Positions 40,522-48,651 of a stretch of DNA of 64,000 nt are shown here, in pieces. The DNA comes from Rhodococcus phenolicus (lineage in GTDB: Bacteria; Actinomycetota; Actinomycetes; Mycobacteriales; Mycobacteriaceae). The DNA lies in assembly GCF_001646785.1 (NCBI RefSeq), contig NZ_LRRH01000067.1, positions 20,213-84,212 on the forward strand, read 5' to 3'. Positions within the stretch are counted from its first letter, which is position 1; every line of letters begins with the position of its first letter. The notes under the pieces are model-generated. The model did not search any database and had not been told where the DNA came from. It saw nothing but the letters and a program-made list of their open reading frames with translations. Made by a program: the position numbers and the translations under genes.

Positions 40522-41681
40522 TCACCGGTATCGAGCGCGCCGAGCACCTCGTCGGTGTGCTCGCCGTGCGCGGGCGGCGCCGTCCCGAGCCGCGGACGTT
40601 CGCCGGCGAAACTGACCGGAAACCCGATCTGACGCAACGGTCCGGACGGATGATCGACCGTGCCGATCATCCCGATCGCCTCGGTGTGCGGATCGTCGTA
40701 TATCTCGTCCAGATGGCGGATCGGCGAGACCGGGACGCCGTGTTTCTCGAGGACACCCACCCAGTGCCCGACCGTCCCGTCCGCGAACACCCCGGTCAGT
40801 TCCTGCTCGAGCAGGCCCCGGTTCGCGACCCGATCCCGGTTGCGGAGGAACTCCGTGCGCCCGGCCAGGTCGGGCCGGCCGATGGCGGTGCACAACCGGT
40901 CCCACAGGCCGTCGTTGCCGACCGCGACGACGAAGTGGCCGTCCTGCGCGGGAAAAGCCTGATAGGGAGCGAGATTGGGGTGTGCGGAGCCGAGCGCGAG
41001 CGGTCGCTTGCCGTCGGTGAACCAGTTCGTCGCCCAGTTCACGTGCATCGCGAGCTGGCATTCGAACAGCGAGGTCGTCACATACTGGCCGCGTCCGGTG
41101 CGAGCCCGCTCGACGAGGGCGGCGAGGACGCCGATCGTGCCGAACAGGGCCGCACCGAGATCGCCCATCGCGTACCCGGCCTTCATCGGCGGGCCACCGG
41201 GCTCACCGGTCAGCGACATGAGCCCGCCCGCCGCCTGCGCGACCATGTCGTAGCCGGGATCGTCGCGCCGCGGCCCGACCTCACCGAACGCCGAGATGTG
41301 CAGCACGATCAGGTGCGGATGCCGTTCGGACAGTGCGCGATGGTCGAAGATCCGTTGCAGGCTGCTGCCCGGCCGGAAGTTCTCCACCACGATGTCGGCA
41401 TCCTCGAGCATGCGATGCACGATCTGCTGGCCGGATTCGGACTTCAGATCGAGCGCCACCGATTTCTTGCCGCGGTTGACCGCCAGGTAGTAGGTGGCGT
41501 CGTCACCGACGAACGGCGGACCCCACTGGCGCGTCGGGTCACCGGCGTCAGGGTGTTCGATCTTCACGACGTCGGCACCGAGGTCCGCGAAGGACATCGT
41601 CACGTACGGCCCGGCCAGGATTTTCGACAGGTCGACGACCTTGATCCCGGCGAGAGGTGCAGGTCCGGTGGGATACGTCAT
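40476..41681 (-). CDS. CaiB/BaiF family CoA-transferase
   Basis: The 401-residue class III CoA-transferase moves CoA between carboxylic acids. It shows the start VVDLSKILAGPYVTMSFADLGADVVKIEHPDAGD with the catalytic Asp normally located after the GYD motif, here PGYDMVAQAAGGLM, and the interlocked-dimer region PLRQIGFPVSF. ATG at 41681 is the only good start; the stop of the upstream acyl-CoA dehydrogenase gene overlaps it by 4 bases. It therefore forms a coupled pair with that dehydrogenase. The substrate is unknown; a branched or aromatic acid is likely. Confidence 0.92.
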   Translation of the reverse strand: MTYPTGPAPLAGIKVVDLSKILAGPYVTMSFADLGADVVKIEHPDAGDPTRQWGPPFVGDDATYYLAVNRGKKSVALDLKSESGQQIVHRMLEDADIVVENFRPGSSLQRIFDHRALSERHPHLIVLHISAFGEVGPRRDDPGYDMVAQAAGGLMSLTGEPGGPPMKAGYAMGDLGAALFGTIGVLAALVERARTGRGQYVTTSLFECQLAMHVNWATNWFTDGKRPLALGSAHPNLAPYQAFPAQDGHFVVAVGNDGLWDRLCTAIGRPDLAGRTEFLRNRDRVANRGLLEQELTGVFADGTVGHWVGVLEKHGVPVSPIRHLDEIYDDPHTEAIGMIGTVDHPSGPLRQIGFPVSFAGERPRLGTAPPAHGEHTDEVLGALDTGDQRRNSLLPSQTIGS

Positions 41682-43384
41682 CGCGTGGCCTCCGCCAGGT
41701 CGGTCCGCGGGCCCGAGGACCGTGCGGTCTCCGCGCCGACGGCGGTGCCGTCGACGATGGCCGCAAGGTGTTGCAGCGCGGTCGTGTTCGTCTCCGAGCG
41801 CATATCGGACAGATAGGCGTTCGCGACGAGCAGCGACCGATGATCACCGACGCGGGCGATGCGGTGCGACGCGAGATCGTAGAGCTGCACGGCCATCACG
41901 GCCCGCGCGAGAGCATTCGCGTAGCGCGCCACCTCGACCTGAGCGCGGGTGTCGTCGCCGGCGAGCAGATCGTCGCCGGTCGCCGCCAGTTCTTCCCACA
42001 GGACGGTGAGCATCTGCGCGCCCGGCCCGCAGTCCGGTCCGAGGCCGGTGAGTGTGGCCCGCATGGCGGCGGCCAGGTCGCGGTGTGCGTTCTGCTTGCG
42101 CATGCAGCGCAGGACGTCGAGCGCGATGACGTTCGACGAGCCCTCCCAGATCGAACCGAGATGCGCGTCGCGGACGAGGCGGGCGAAGTCCCGTTCCTCG
42201 ATGTAGCCGTTGCCGCCGCGAATCTCCATCGCCTCCCCGGTCACGCTCCGGGCCCGCTTGCAAACGTAGTGCTTGGCGATCGGAGTGAGGATCCGGATCA
42301 GCGTCGTCGCCTCCGCGTCACCGGCGTCGGCGCGTTGCAGACAGTCCGCGCTGTAACCGACGAGTGCGAGCGCAGCCTCGGCCTCGAGGAGCAGCGGCAG
42401 CAGGGTGGCGCGCATGAGAGGCTGGTCGAACAGGGGCCTGCCGAAGACGACGCGTTCACGGGTGTGGTCGGCGGCGTCGCGGACGGCGCGGCGCATCAAT
42501 CCGGCCGACCGCATCGCGTTGGACAACCGTGAGGTGTTGAGCATCTCCGTCATCTGCCGGAACCCGCGGTCGAGGTCGCCGACCTGCAGCGCGTGGGCGT
42601 CGTGCAGGGTGACCTCCCCGCTCGGCATCGACCGGGTGCCCAGTTTGTCCTTCAACCGGTCGATCGTGTACGAATTGCGGGCCCCGGTGGGAAGATGCTT
42701 GGGCACCATGAACATTCCGACTCCGCGGGTCGACGTCGGGTCCCCGCCGGGAAACCGCGCGAGGGTGATGATCACGTCGGCGTCCGGGTTCGACGCGAAC
42801 CACTTCCGGCCGGTCAGGCGCCATCCCGCCTCGGTGTGTTCGGCTCGTGTCTCGGTCTGAGCGATGTCCGTGCCGGCCTGGGTTTCGGTCATGAACATCG
42901 CGCCGGTCAGTCGGCCCGGCCCGGGGGAGGTGAGCCCGTCGATCCACGGGCCGAACACCTCCGAGTCGCCGAACATCCGCAGCGTGCGGGCCGCGGCATC
43001 GGTCATGGACACCGGGCACGCGAGTCCGAACTCCGCCTGCACGAACAGATACGACGCGAGGTACTTCACGACGTGCGGCGGGGTGCGGTCCCAGCCGTGG
43101 GCGGGCCGGTGCGACAGGGCGGACAGCGCGTACTCGCCGAACGCCGCTTCGCACAGTTCGACGTATGCCGGGTGGTATTCGATCCGGTCGATCCGGTTTC
43201 CGTCGGGGTCGAACTGCCGGAGAACGGGCGGGTTCTTCTCGGCCACCGCCGCGAGCCCGGCGAGGCGATCGGTCGTGTCGGCACCCAGCCTGCCGAGCAG
43301 CGCCTCGGTGTGCGTGCGGTCGGTGTCGTCGATCCAGCGGTCGACGACGGCCCGGAGTGCGGGATCGCGGTGCGCGTAGTTCAT
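41678..43384 (-). CDS. acyl-CoA dehydrogenase, AidB-like
   Basis: The 568-residue flavoprotein is longer than a normal acyl-CoA dehydrogenase and has the AidB-type N-terminal extension (RPAHGWDRTPPHVVKYLASYLF). Core motifs are FMTETQAGTDIAQTET (flavin-binding), GWRLTGRKWFASN, and a helical C-terminal domain with GGNGYIEERDFARLVRDAHLGSIWEGSSNV, where the Arg/Glu region would hold the catalytic base. ATG at 43384 is chosen because the family begins near here. It is coupled to the CaiB gene and divergent from a LysR regulator, so it is probably metabolic (CoA-ester oxidation) rather than a DNA-repair protein. Confidence 0.88.
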   Translation of the reverse strand: MNYAHRDPALRAVVDRWIDDTDRTHTEALLGRLGADTTDRLAGLAAVAEKNPPVLRQFDPDGNRIDRIEYHPAYVELCEAAFGEYALSALSHRPAHGWDRTPPHVVKYLASYLFVQAEFGLACPVSMTDAAARTLRMFGDSEVFGPWIDGLTSPGPGRLTGAMFMTETQAGTDIAQTETRAEHTEAGWRLTGRKWFASNPDADVIITLARFPGGDPTSTRGVGMFMVPKHLPTGARNSYTIDRLKDKLGTRSMPSGEVTLHDAHALQVGDLDRGFRQMTEMLNTSRLSNAMRSAGLMRRAVRDAADHTRERVVFGRPLFDQPLMRATLLPLLLEAEAALALVGYSADCLQRADAGDAEATTLIRILTPIAKHYVCKRARSVTGEAMEIRGGNGYIEERDFARLVRDAHLGSIWEGSSNVIALDVLRCMRKQNAHRDLAAAMRATLTGLGPDCGPGAQMLTVLWEELAATGDDLLAGDDTRAQVEVARYANALARAVMAVQLYDLASHRIARVGDHRSLLVANAYLSDMRSETNTTALQHLAAIVDGTAVGAETARSSGPRTDLAEATR

Positions 43385-43470
43385 GGAAGTCCCTTCGCTT
43401 CGAGGATCGTCCCTACTGTCACTCACCGGACCATGTAGAGTCCAAGACCTAATCAATCACCATTCATATT

Positions 43471-43495
43471 TGACACGACATAATTAGAGGTGTCA
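43471..43495. promoter_or_regulatory. LysR-type operator candidate
   Basis: TGACAC (43471-43476) and GTGTCA (43490-43495) form an inverted repeat with a 13-base centre that reaches the LysR start codon. A wider pair CTAAT/ATTAG (43449-43453, 43483-43487) overlaps it. Located between the divergent regulator and dehydrogenase genes, it is a plausible autoregulatory and activation site. Confidence 0.5.
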
Positions 43496-44391
43496 TGGAG
43501 ATCCGTCAGATCCAGGCGTTCCTCGCGGTGGCCGAGGAACTGCACTTCGGGCGCGCGGCCGAGCGGTTGCACATCGCGCAACCGCCGTTGAGTCAGACCA
43601 TCCGGTCCCTCGAACGTGAACTGGGCGTCGACCTGTTCGCCCGCACCACGCGCTCGGTGCGCCTCACCGCGGCCGGTTCGGCGCTGCTGGCCCCAGCCCG
43701 CATCATCGAGACCCAGGTGAAGGCGTGCCGGACGGTGACGCAGGCGGCGTCGCTGGGGCAGACCGGCGTCGTCGGTATCGGATTCGGCGGCGCCGGCGGA
43801 TACGCCGTGCTGTCCGGGTTGACCAACGCGGTCGCCGAGGCGTTTCCGGGCATCGCGCTGGAGTTGCGGCCGCAGACCTATTCAGGGGCAGCGATCGAGC
43901 TGATCCGCTCGGGCGCACTCGATCTCGGGATCGTTGCCTTGCCCGTCGGCGGTGATCTGACGACGCTGACCGTGCGTCGCGAGACGCTGCTCGCGGCGCT
44001 ACCCGCCCAGCACCGGCTCGCCGGGGCGGAACGGATCGCACTGCACGAACTCGGATCAGAACCGTTCGTGATGTATCCGTCGGCGCACGGCTCCCGCGTC
44101 CGGGACGCGACGATCGCGCTGTGCGCGCAGGCGGGGATCACCCCGCGGACGGTGCACGAGGCCCCCGACCCGTACAGCCTCCTCGCGCTCGTCGGGGCCG
44201 GCCTCGGCGTCGCCGTCGTCGTCGACTCCACGACGCACGTCCGCGTCGACGGGGTGGTCTACCGCCCCATCGAGGACGAGGTTCCCGCGCTCGAGATCGC
44301 GATGGCCTGGCGCGCCGACAACCCGAACCCCGCCGCTCACCGCGTCGTCGACGTGCTTCGGGGAATGGATCTTCCGCAGGTTCACGCCTGA
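43495..44391 (+). CDS. LysR-family regulator
   Basis: The 298-residue regulator has the N-terminal winged helix (EIRQIQAFLAVAEELHFGRAAERLHIAQPPLSQTIRSLERELGVDLF). Then comes a periplasmic-binding-like effector domain, with the usual Pro-rich middle strand and a GLGVAVVVDS loop. It lies 110 bp from the divergent dehydrogenase/CoA-transferase operon and most likely activates it in response to a pathway acid or CoA ester. ATG at 43495 is preceded by AGAGG and lies inside a candidate operator, which fits negative autoregulation. A PPOX-type flavoprotein gene follows after 62 bases. Confidence 0.92.
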   Translation: MEIRQIQAFLAVAEELHFGRAAERLHIAQPPLSQTIRSLERELGVDLFARTTRSVRLTAAGSALLAPARIIETQVKACRTVTQAASLGQTGVVGIGFGGAGGYAVLSGLTNAVAEAFPGIALELRPQTYSGAAIELIRSGALDLGIVALPVGGDLTTLTVRRETLLAALPAQHRLAGAERIALHELGSEPFVMYPSAHGSRVRDATIALCAQAGITPRTVHEAPDPYSLLALVGAGLGVAVVVDSTTHVRVDGVVYRPIEDEVPALEIAMAWRADNPNPAAHRVVDVLRGMDLPQVHA

Positions 44392-44453
44392 CGGAACGGC
44401 GGAGTGAGGCTGCCGGGCGGCGCTTGATACGGTCGCGGGCGGAGGTGACGCCG

Positions 44454-45092
44454 GTGGAGGCAATCAGGGTCGAGGAGCTCGTCCGGACGAGGATCACGAC
44501 GGCCGAGCAACTCGAAGCGGCCGTCGGCACACCCACGCCGGCGATCCTCGACAAGCACACGACGTTCACGACGCCGTTGATGCGCGAGTACATCGAGCAG
44601 GCGCGGTTCTTCGTGCTCGCGACCTCGGACGCCGACGGCAACTGTGATTGTTCGCCGCGCGGAGACCTGCACAGTCGTGTGCTCTTCCCCGACGAGAAGA
44701 CCCTCGTGCTCCCGGACCGTCCCGGCAACCGGCGGGCCGACTCGTACCGAAACATCCTCGAGAATCCGCACGTGGGAATCCTGTTCCTGGTGCCCGGTAT
44801 CGACGAGGTGGTGCGCGTCAACGGCACCGCGTCGCTGTCCACCGATCCGGACCTGCTGGCGGAGCTGGCCATGTCGGGTAAGCCGGCACAGCTCGCGGTG
44901 ATCGTACAGATCGACGAGGCATACCTGCACTGCGCGCGGGCGATCCTGCGAGCCGAGCTGTGGGATCCGCAGACCTGGGCCGACCCCGGGACGGTGCCGT
45001 CGCTGCGTGACATCCTCGCCGAACAGCACAATCTGAAACTCGAGGACCTCGAGCCGGCCCGGCAGGAGGCCTACCGGGCCGAGCTCTACTGA
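44454..45092 (+). CDS. PPOX-class FMN-dependent flavoprotein
   Basis: The 212-residue protein has the split-barrel fold of pyridoxamine-phosphate-oxidase-like enzymes: FFVLATSDADGNCDCSPRGDL (cofactor-binding strand pair), LVLPDRPGNRRADSYRNILENPHVGILF, then the C-terminal helix ELWDPQTW. The DR2398/MSMEG_1061-type subgroup has the same SPRGD and NRRADSYRN blocks. Members reduce or bind FMN or F420-like substrates; the substrate here is unknown. GTG at 44454 has GGAGG 8 bases upstream, better than the GTG at 44445. It follows the LysR gene and converges with the siderophore-binding gene across a short hairpin. Confidence 0.88.
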   Translation: MEAIRVEELVRTRITTAEQLEAAVGTPTPAILDKHTTFTTPLMREYIEQARFFVLATSDADGNCDCSPRGDLHSRVLFPDEKTLVLPDRPGNRRADSYRNILENPHVGILFLVPGIDEVVRVNGTASLSTDPDLLAELAMSGKPAQLAVIVQIDEAYLHCARAILRAELWDPQTWADPGTVPSLRDILAEQHNLKLEDLEPARQEAYRAELY

Positions 45093-45118
45093 GACCGGGT
45101 CACTGCAGGGGCCCGGTC
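45093..45118. terminator. hairpin between convergent genes
   Basis: GACCGGG (45093-45099) pairs with CCCGGTC (45112-45118) over 12 bases, placed right after the PPOX stop and overlapping the stop of the siderophore-binding gene. It can act from both strands; no T tract. Confidence 0.55.
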
Positions 45119-46100
45119 ACCGCACGCGGTCGGCGAGGAGCGGAACGAGCTCGTCGATCGCGAAGGGCACCGACAGCGCGGAGTTCGTCGAGAACGCGGC
45201 GGAGATGTCCGAGTCGCTGTCCAGCACGAGGAACCGTCCGTCCTTCACCGCCGGGATCTGCTGGAACAGCACGTTGTTCGTCACGTCCTCGGTCGGCATG
45301 TAGATCGGAAGCACAACGAGAAGGTCCGCGTCGAGGATGTTCAGGTTCTCCTCGGAGATCGGAATGAAGAAGTTGTCCGTCTCGGTGGCCTCCACCTGCG
45401 GGTTGTTCACGAACCCGAGTTCGGTGAGGAAATCGACGCGCGAGTCGCCGACGACGTACGCGCCCCAGCCGTCCGACGTGTAGGCGGCGACGGTGACGGT
45501 CTTGCCTGTGAATTCGGGATTCTCGGAGGCGGCCCGGGCGAAGTCCGCGTCGATCTGCGACAACAGCTCCCGCCCCTTCTCCGGTACACCGAGCGCGGTC
45601 GCGACCGACGTCACCTGATCGTCGAGCGAGGTCAGATAGGCGTCACTACCCTCGGGCACCCCGACGGTCGTCGCGATGTTCGACAGTGACTCGAAACGGG
45701 GCACGTCGCCCGAGCTCTTGGTGTCGAGGATCAGATCCGGGGTCAGTGCGGCGAGCATTTCGTAGGACGGTTCCATCGTGGCGATGATCTCCGGCGGCGA
45801 GGTGTACAGACCCTCCGCCCAGGGACCGACACCGTCGCCGCCGAAGGCCAGCCAGTCGCTGGCCCCGACGGGCTGAACACCGAGTGCGAGCGCCGTTTCC
45901 GCATCACCCCAGCCCAGCGCGGCCACGCGTTCGGGCTGTGATTCGATGGTGACGTCCCCGAACTTCGTGGTGACGGTCGCGGGGAACGCACCCTCGCCCG
46001 ACGCGGAACCGGATTCGGTGTCGGTGCCGTCCGAACCGCAGGCGGTGACAAGGATTGCGGTGGCGGCGGTGGCGAGCAGCGCGGCGGATCGGCGCTTCAT
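45117..46100 (-). CDS. iron-siderophore ABC transporter substrate-binding lipoprotein
   Basis: The 327-residue lipoprotein has a signal with lipobox LVTAC (Cys about 21), a Ser/Gly linker, and a FecB/FhuD-type binding domain (AALGWGDAETALALGVQPVGAS, then EMLAALTPDLIL and ADLLVVLPIY). It should capture ferric siderophores or haem at the outer membrane face. ATG at 46100 is set by the signal peptide. Only the binding protein is present: no permease or ATPase gene lies beside it, so it must use components encoded elsewhere. A probable IdeR/DtxR box is 24 bases upstream of the start, predicting iron repression. Confidence 0.9.
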   Translation of the reverse strand: MKRRSAALLATAATAILVTACGSDGTDTESGSASGEGAFPATVTTKFGDVTIESQPERVAALGWGDAETALALGVQPVGASDWLAFGGDGVGPWAEGLYTSPPEIIATMEPSYEMLAALTPDLILDTKSSGDVPRFESLSNIATTVGVPEGSDAYLTSLDDQVTSVATALGVPEKGRELLSQIDADFARAASENPEFTGKTVTVAAYTSDGWGAYVVGDSRVDFLTELGFVNNPQVEATETDNFFIPISEENLNILDADLLVVLPIYMPTEDVTNNVLFQQIPAVKDGRFLVLDSDSDISAAFSTNSALSVPFAIDELVPLLADRVR

Positions 46101-46123
46101 AGGGACCTCAACTCTGTCGTACG

Positions 46124-46142
46124 GCAGGTGAGGCAATCCTAA
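46124..46142 (-). promoter_or_regulatory. IdeR/DtxR-type iron box
   Basis: On the reverse strand TTAGGATTGCCTCACCTGC agrees with the 19-bp iron-box consensus TTAGGTTAGGCTAACCTAA at about 13-14 positions, including both TTAGG and CACCT parts. It lies directly upstream of the siderophore-binding lipoprotein gene. Confidence 0.6.
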
Positions 46143-46214
46143 CCGGCGGGGTGGCGTCCGGTGGGCGGACACCGCACACCGTCCATCCGCAGCCACCCCG
46201 GCGCGGCAGGCGGG

Positions 46215-46493
46215 TCAGCGCGCCCGCAACGCCGATGCTGCGCCCACCACGACGGACGCGGTGCCCGCTCCTGCCAGTCCCGTCACCATCGCCACCGCCA
46301 CCGCCGCGGAGAAGGCGGTGCCGACCGCGGATTCGACGGCGGTTCGCCAGCCCGAGGCGCGCCTCGGCACGGCCCCGGGCTCGCTCGCCGGGGTGTCGCT
46401 GGGTACGGTCACGAAACTGCCCGGGGTAGGCCGATGCGGACCGTGCGCGGTGCGATCGACGATGAAATCCGTGGCGAATGCGATCTCGGTCAT
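46215..46493 (-). CDS. small protein with C-terminal hydrophobic segment
   Basis: A 92-residue hypothetical protein. Residues 1-50 are polar (MTEIAFATDFIVDRTAHG); the last 40 form an Ala/Val-rich hydrophobic stretch with Gly (AFSAAVAVAMVTGLAGAGTASVVVGAA) and an Arg tail, giving a single membrane span or a hairpin. ATG at 46493 has GGAAGG 7 bases upstream, the best reason to call it. It is divergent from the MFS pump gene across 259 bp and lies upstream of the siderophore-binding gene on the same strand. No family recognised. Confidence 0.6.
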   Translation of the reverse strand: MTEIAFATDFIVDRTAHGPHRPTPGSFVTVPSDTPASEPGAVPRRASGWRTAVESAVGTAFSAAVAVAMVTGLAGAGTASVVVGAASALRAR

Positions 46494-46752
46494 CTCGGAG
46501 CCTTCCCAGAGTGTCGCCTCACAGTGACGCCCAGTGTTCAGGTCGTCCGTCTCCGGGACGTGGCGCCGACTTGAACATTGGGTTTCGGAACCGGGTGCTC
46601 TCGGCAAATCGGTCTCCTGTCGTCGCGACGGGGGATGTTCGACGGAGCCGCCCCACCGCGACGACGATGGGCCTGCCGCCGGTGCTGCGGGACGACGGGC
46701 CATCCCCGCCGAATCCGAGCGCGGGACCGGTGTGATCACGCACCATTGTCCC
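46494..46752. promoter_or_regulatory. divergent promoter region of the MFS pump and small protein genes
   Basis: 259 bp without a gene. TGTTCA (46535-46540) and TGAACA (46572-46577) form a widely spaced inverted pair within CCAGTGTTCA and TTGAACATTGGG, possibly a regulator site. No confident -35/-10 pair was found. Confidence 0.35.
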
Positions 46753-48414
46753 GTGACCACACCCGCCGAGGGGACATCTGTCGCGGACCACCCCACCCGA
46801 GCGCCGCTGGTACTCGCATCGCTGATTCTCGTGGCGGCGGTCGCGAATCTGAACCTCGCGGTCGCGAACGTGGCGCTGCCCGACATCGGAAAGGCGTTCG
46901 ACGCCAGCCAGACCGACCTGAACCTCGTCGCGGTCGGCTACTCGGTCGGGCTCGCCGCATCGGTGCTCTACCTCGGTGCGATAGGCGACCGGTACGGCCG
47001 CAAAACGATGCTGGTGCTCGGCATGCTGTTGTCGGTGCCGGCGTCGCTGGTCGCCGGATTCGCACCGAACATCGAGGTGCTCTTCGCCGCGCGACTCCTC
47101 GGCGGTGTATCGGCCGGTCTCGCGTACCCGACGACACTGGCGCTGATCACCGCCTTGTGGTCGGGTCCGGCGCGGACCCGCGCGATCGCGTTGTGGTCGT
47201 CGATCGGTGGTGGTCTCACGGCGCTCGGCCCGCTCGTCGCAGGTGCCCTGCTCGAAGGGTTCTTCTGGGGATCGGTGTTCCTGGTGACGATCCCGCTGGC
47301 CCTGCTGGCGCTGGGACTGACGTGGGTGCTCGTTCCGGCGCACGTCAACGAGTCCACCGATCCCGTCGACCACACCGGTGGGCTGATGTCGGTGGTTCTC
47401 GTCGGTTCGCTCGTACTCGGAATCAACTTCGTGCCGGTCGACGGGATGAAGACCGTTGCCGTGTCCGCGCTGGTGATCGCACTCGCATCCGGGCTCGCCT
47501 TCGTGATCCGCCAATTGCGGGCGCGTAATCCGCTGTTCGATCCGAAGGTCGCGCGGCGCCGGATCTTCTGGGTGGCCGCGGTCGCGGGCATCATCGTGTT
47601 CGGCACGTTGATGGGCACGATGTACATCAGCCAGCAGTACCTGCAGAACGTGCTCGGATATTCGACGCTGGCGGCCGGCTCCGCGGCGCTTCCCGCGGCA
47701 CTGGTCATGGTGCTGGTCGCACCGCACTCGGCGAAACTCGTCGAGTCCCGGGGGTCCCGGTTCACGTTGTTGTCGGGGTACGTGGCGATCGTGGCGGGGC
47801 TTGTCGTCGCACTGCTCCTCTGGGACGAGGACGCCCACTACTGGGTGGTCGCGCTCGGATTCATGTGCCTGGGCGCCGGGGTGGGTCTTGCAGGGACCCC
47901 GGCCTCGCATTCACTGACCGGTTCGGTGCCGGTCGCTCGCGCCGGTATGGCGTCGGGCACCGCGGATCTGCAACGCGACCTCGGCGGCGCCGTCGTGCAG
48001 TCGATCCTGGGTGCCCTGCTCACGGCCGGGTACACCGCGTCGCTGACGGCCACGATCTCGGCGAGCCCCCAGGCGGCGTCGGTGAGCGATCAGACGCAGG
48101 CCGCGCTGGAGAAATCGTTCGCCGGCGCGGTCGACATTGCGGATCGATATCCGCAGTACGCGCAGCAGATCATCGCGGCGGCGCGGCAGGCATTCCTGGA
48201 CGGCGACACCCGCGCGTACGTCGCTGCCATCCTCATCGTGCTGATCGGCGCGGCGCTGGTGTTCTTCGTGTTCCCGAAACGGGAGGCCGAGACCGCGTTG
48301 CTCGCCGGCTATGCGGCGGAAGACACGGGGATGGGGTCGGGACATCCCCCGAGCGATGACGACCGGTTCCGGGACGGGCGCACCGGGCCCGACGTGGCGG
48401 GAGGTTCAGGGTGA
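46753..48414 (+). CDS. DHA2-family MFS multidrug efflux pump (14 helices)
   Basis: The 553-residue transporter has 14 predicted helices. The MFS motif A loop is GAIGDRYGRKTMLVLG between helices 2 and 3, motif C-like GGLTALGPLVAGALLEG is in helix 5, and the DHA2 signature start LNLAVANVALPDIGKAF is in helix 1. It should export drugs or dyes with the proton gradient. The C-terminal 50 residues are acidic and unstructured. The GTG at 46753 is chosen; another GTG lies at 46732. It is divergent from a small membrane protein gene. No TetR gene is adjacent. Confidence 0.9.
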   Translation: MTTPAEGTSVADHPTRAPLVLASLILVAAVANLNLAVANVALPDIGKAFDASQTDLNLVAVGYSVGLAASVLYLGAIGDRYGRKTMLVLGMLLSVPASLVAGFAPNIEVLFAARLLGGVSAGLAYPTTLALITALWSGPARTRAIALWSSIGGGLTALGPLVAGALLEGFFWGSVFLVTIPLALLALGLTWVLVPAHVNESTDPVDHTGGLMSVVLVGSLVLGINFVPVDGMKTVAVSALVIALASGLAFVIRQLRARNPLFDPKVARRRIFWVAAVAGIIVFGTLMGTMYISQQYLQNVLGYSTLAAGSAALPAALVMVLVAPHSAKLVESRGSRFTLLSGYVAIVAGLVVALLLWDEDAHYWVVALGFMCLGAGVGLAGTPASHSLTGSVPVARAGMASGTADLQRDLGGAVVQSILGALLTAGYTASLTATISASPQAASVSDQTQAALEKSFAGAVDIADRYPQYAQQIIAAARQAFLDGDTRAYVAAILIVLIGAALVFFVFPKREAETALLAGYAAEDTGMGSGHPPSDDDRFRDGRTGPDVAGGSG

Positions 48415-48651
48415 ATCCCCGATGCGGGACCGACGCGCACCGACGATGATCCGGACATGGCCATCGCGGAGTGGTGGCGGGGAACCGAGCGACGAGACCC
48501 GGGCCACGACACCTGACGGCCCGTGCCGGCGCGGGCGCTGTACACTCGTTCCCTTCGTCTCCGGACGGAGTACGCGGGAGCGATGATCCATGCCGAAACA
48601 CACGCAGGCCGTTCAGCGGGTCACCACCGTCCGGGTGCGTCGGAGCCGACC

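Noticed and set aside
44121..44453. N-terminal extension of the PPOX protein through the LysR gene
   Set aside because: The frame overlaps the LysR C-terminus on the same strand and lacks a ribosome site; GGAGG before 44454 marks the real start.
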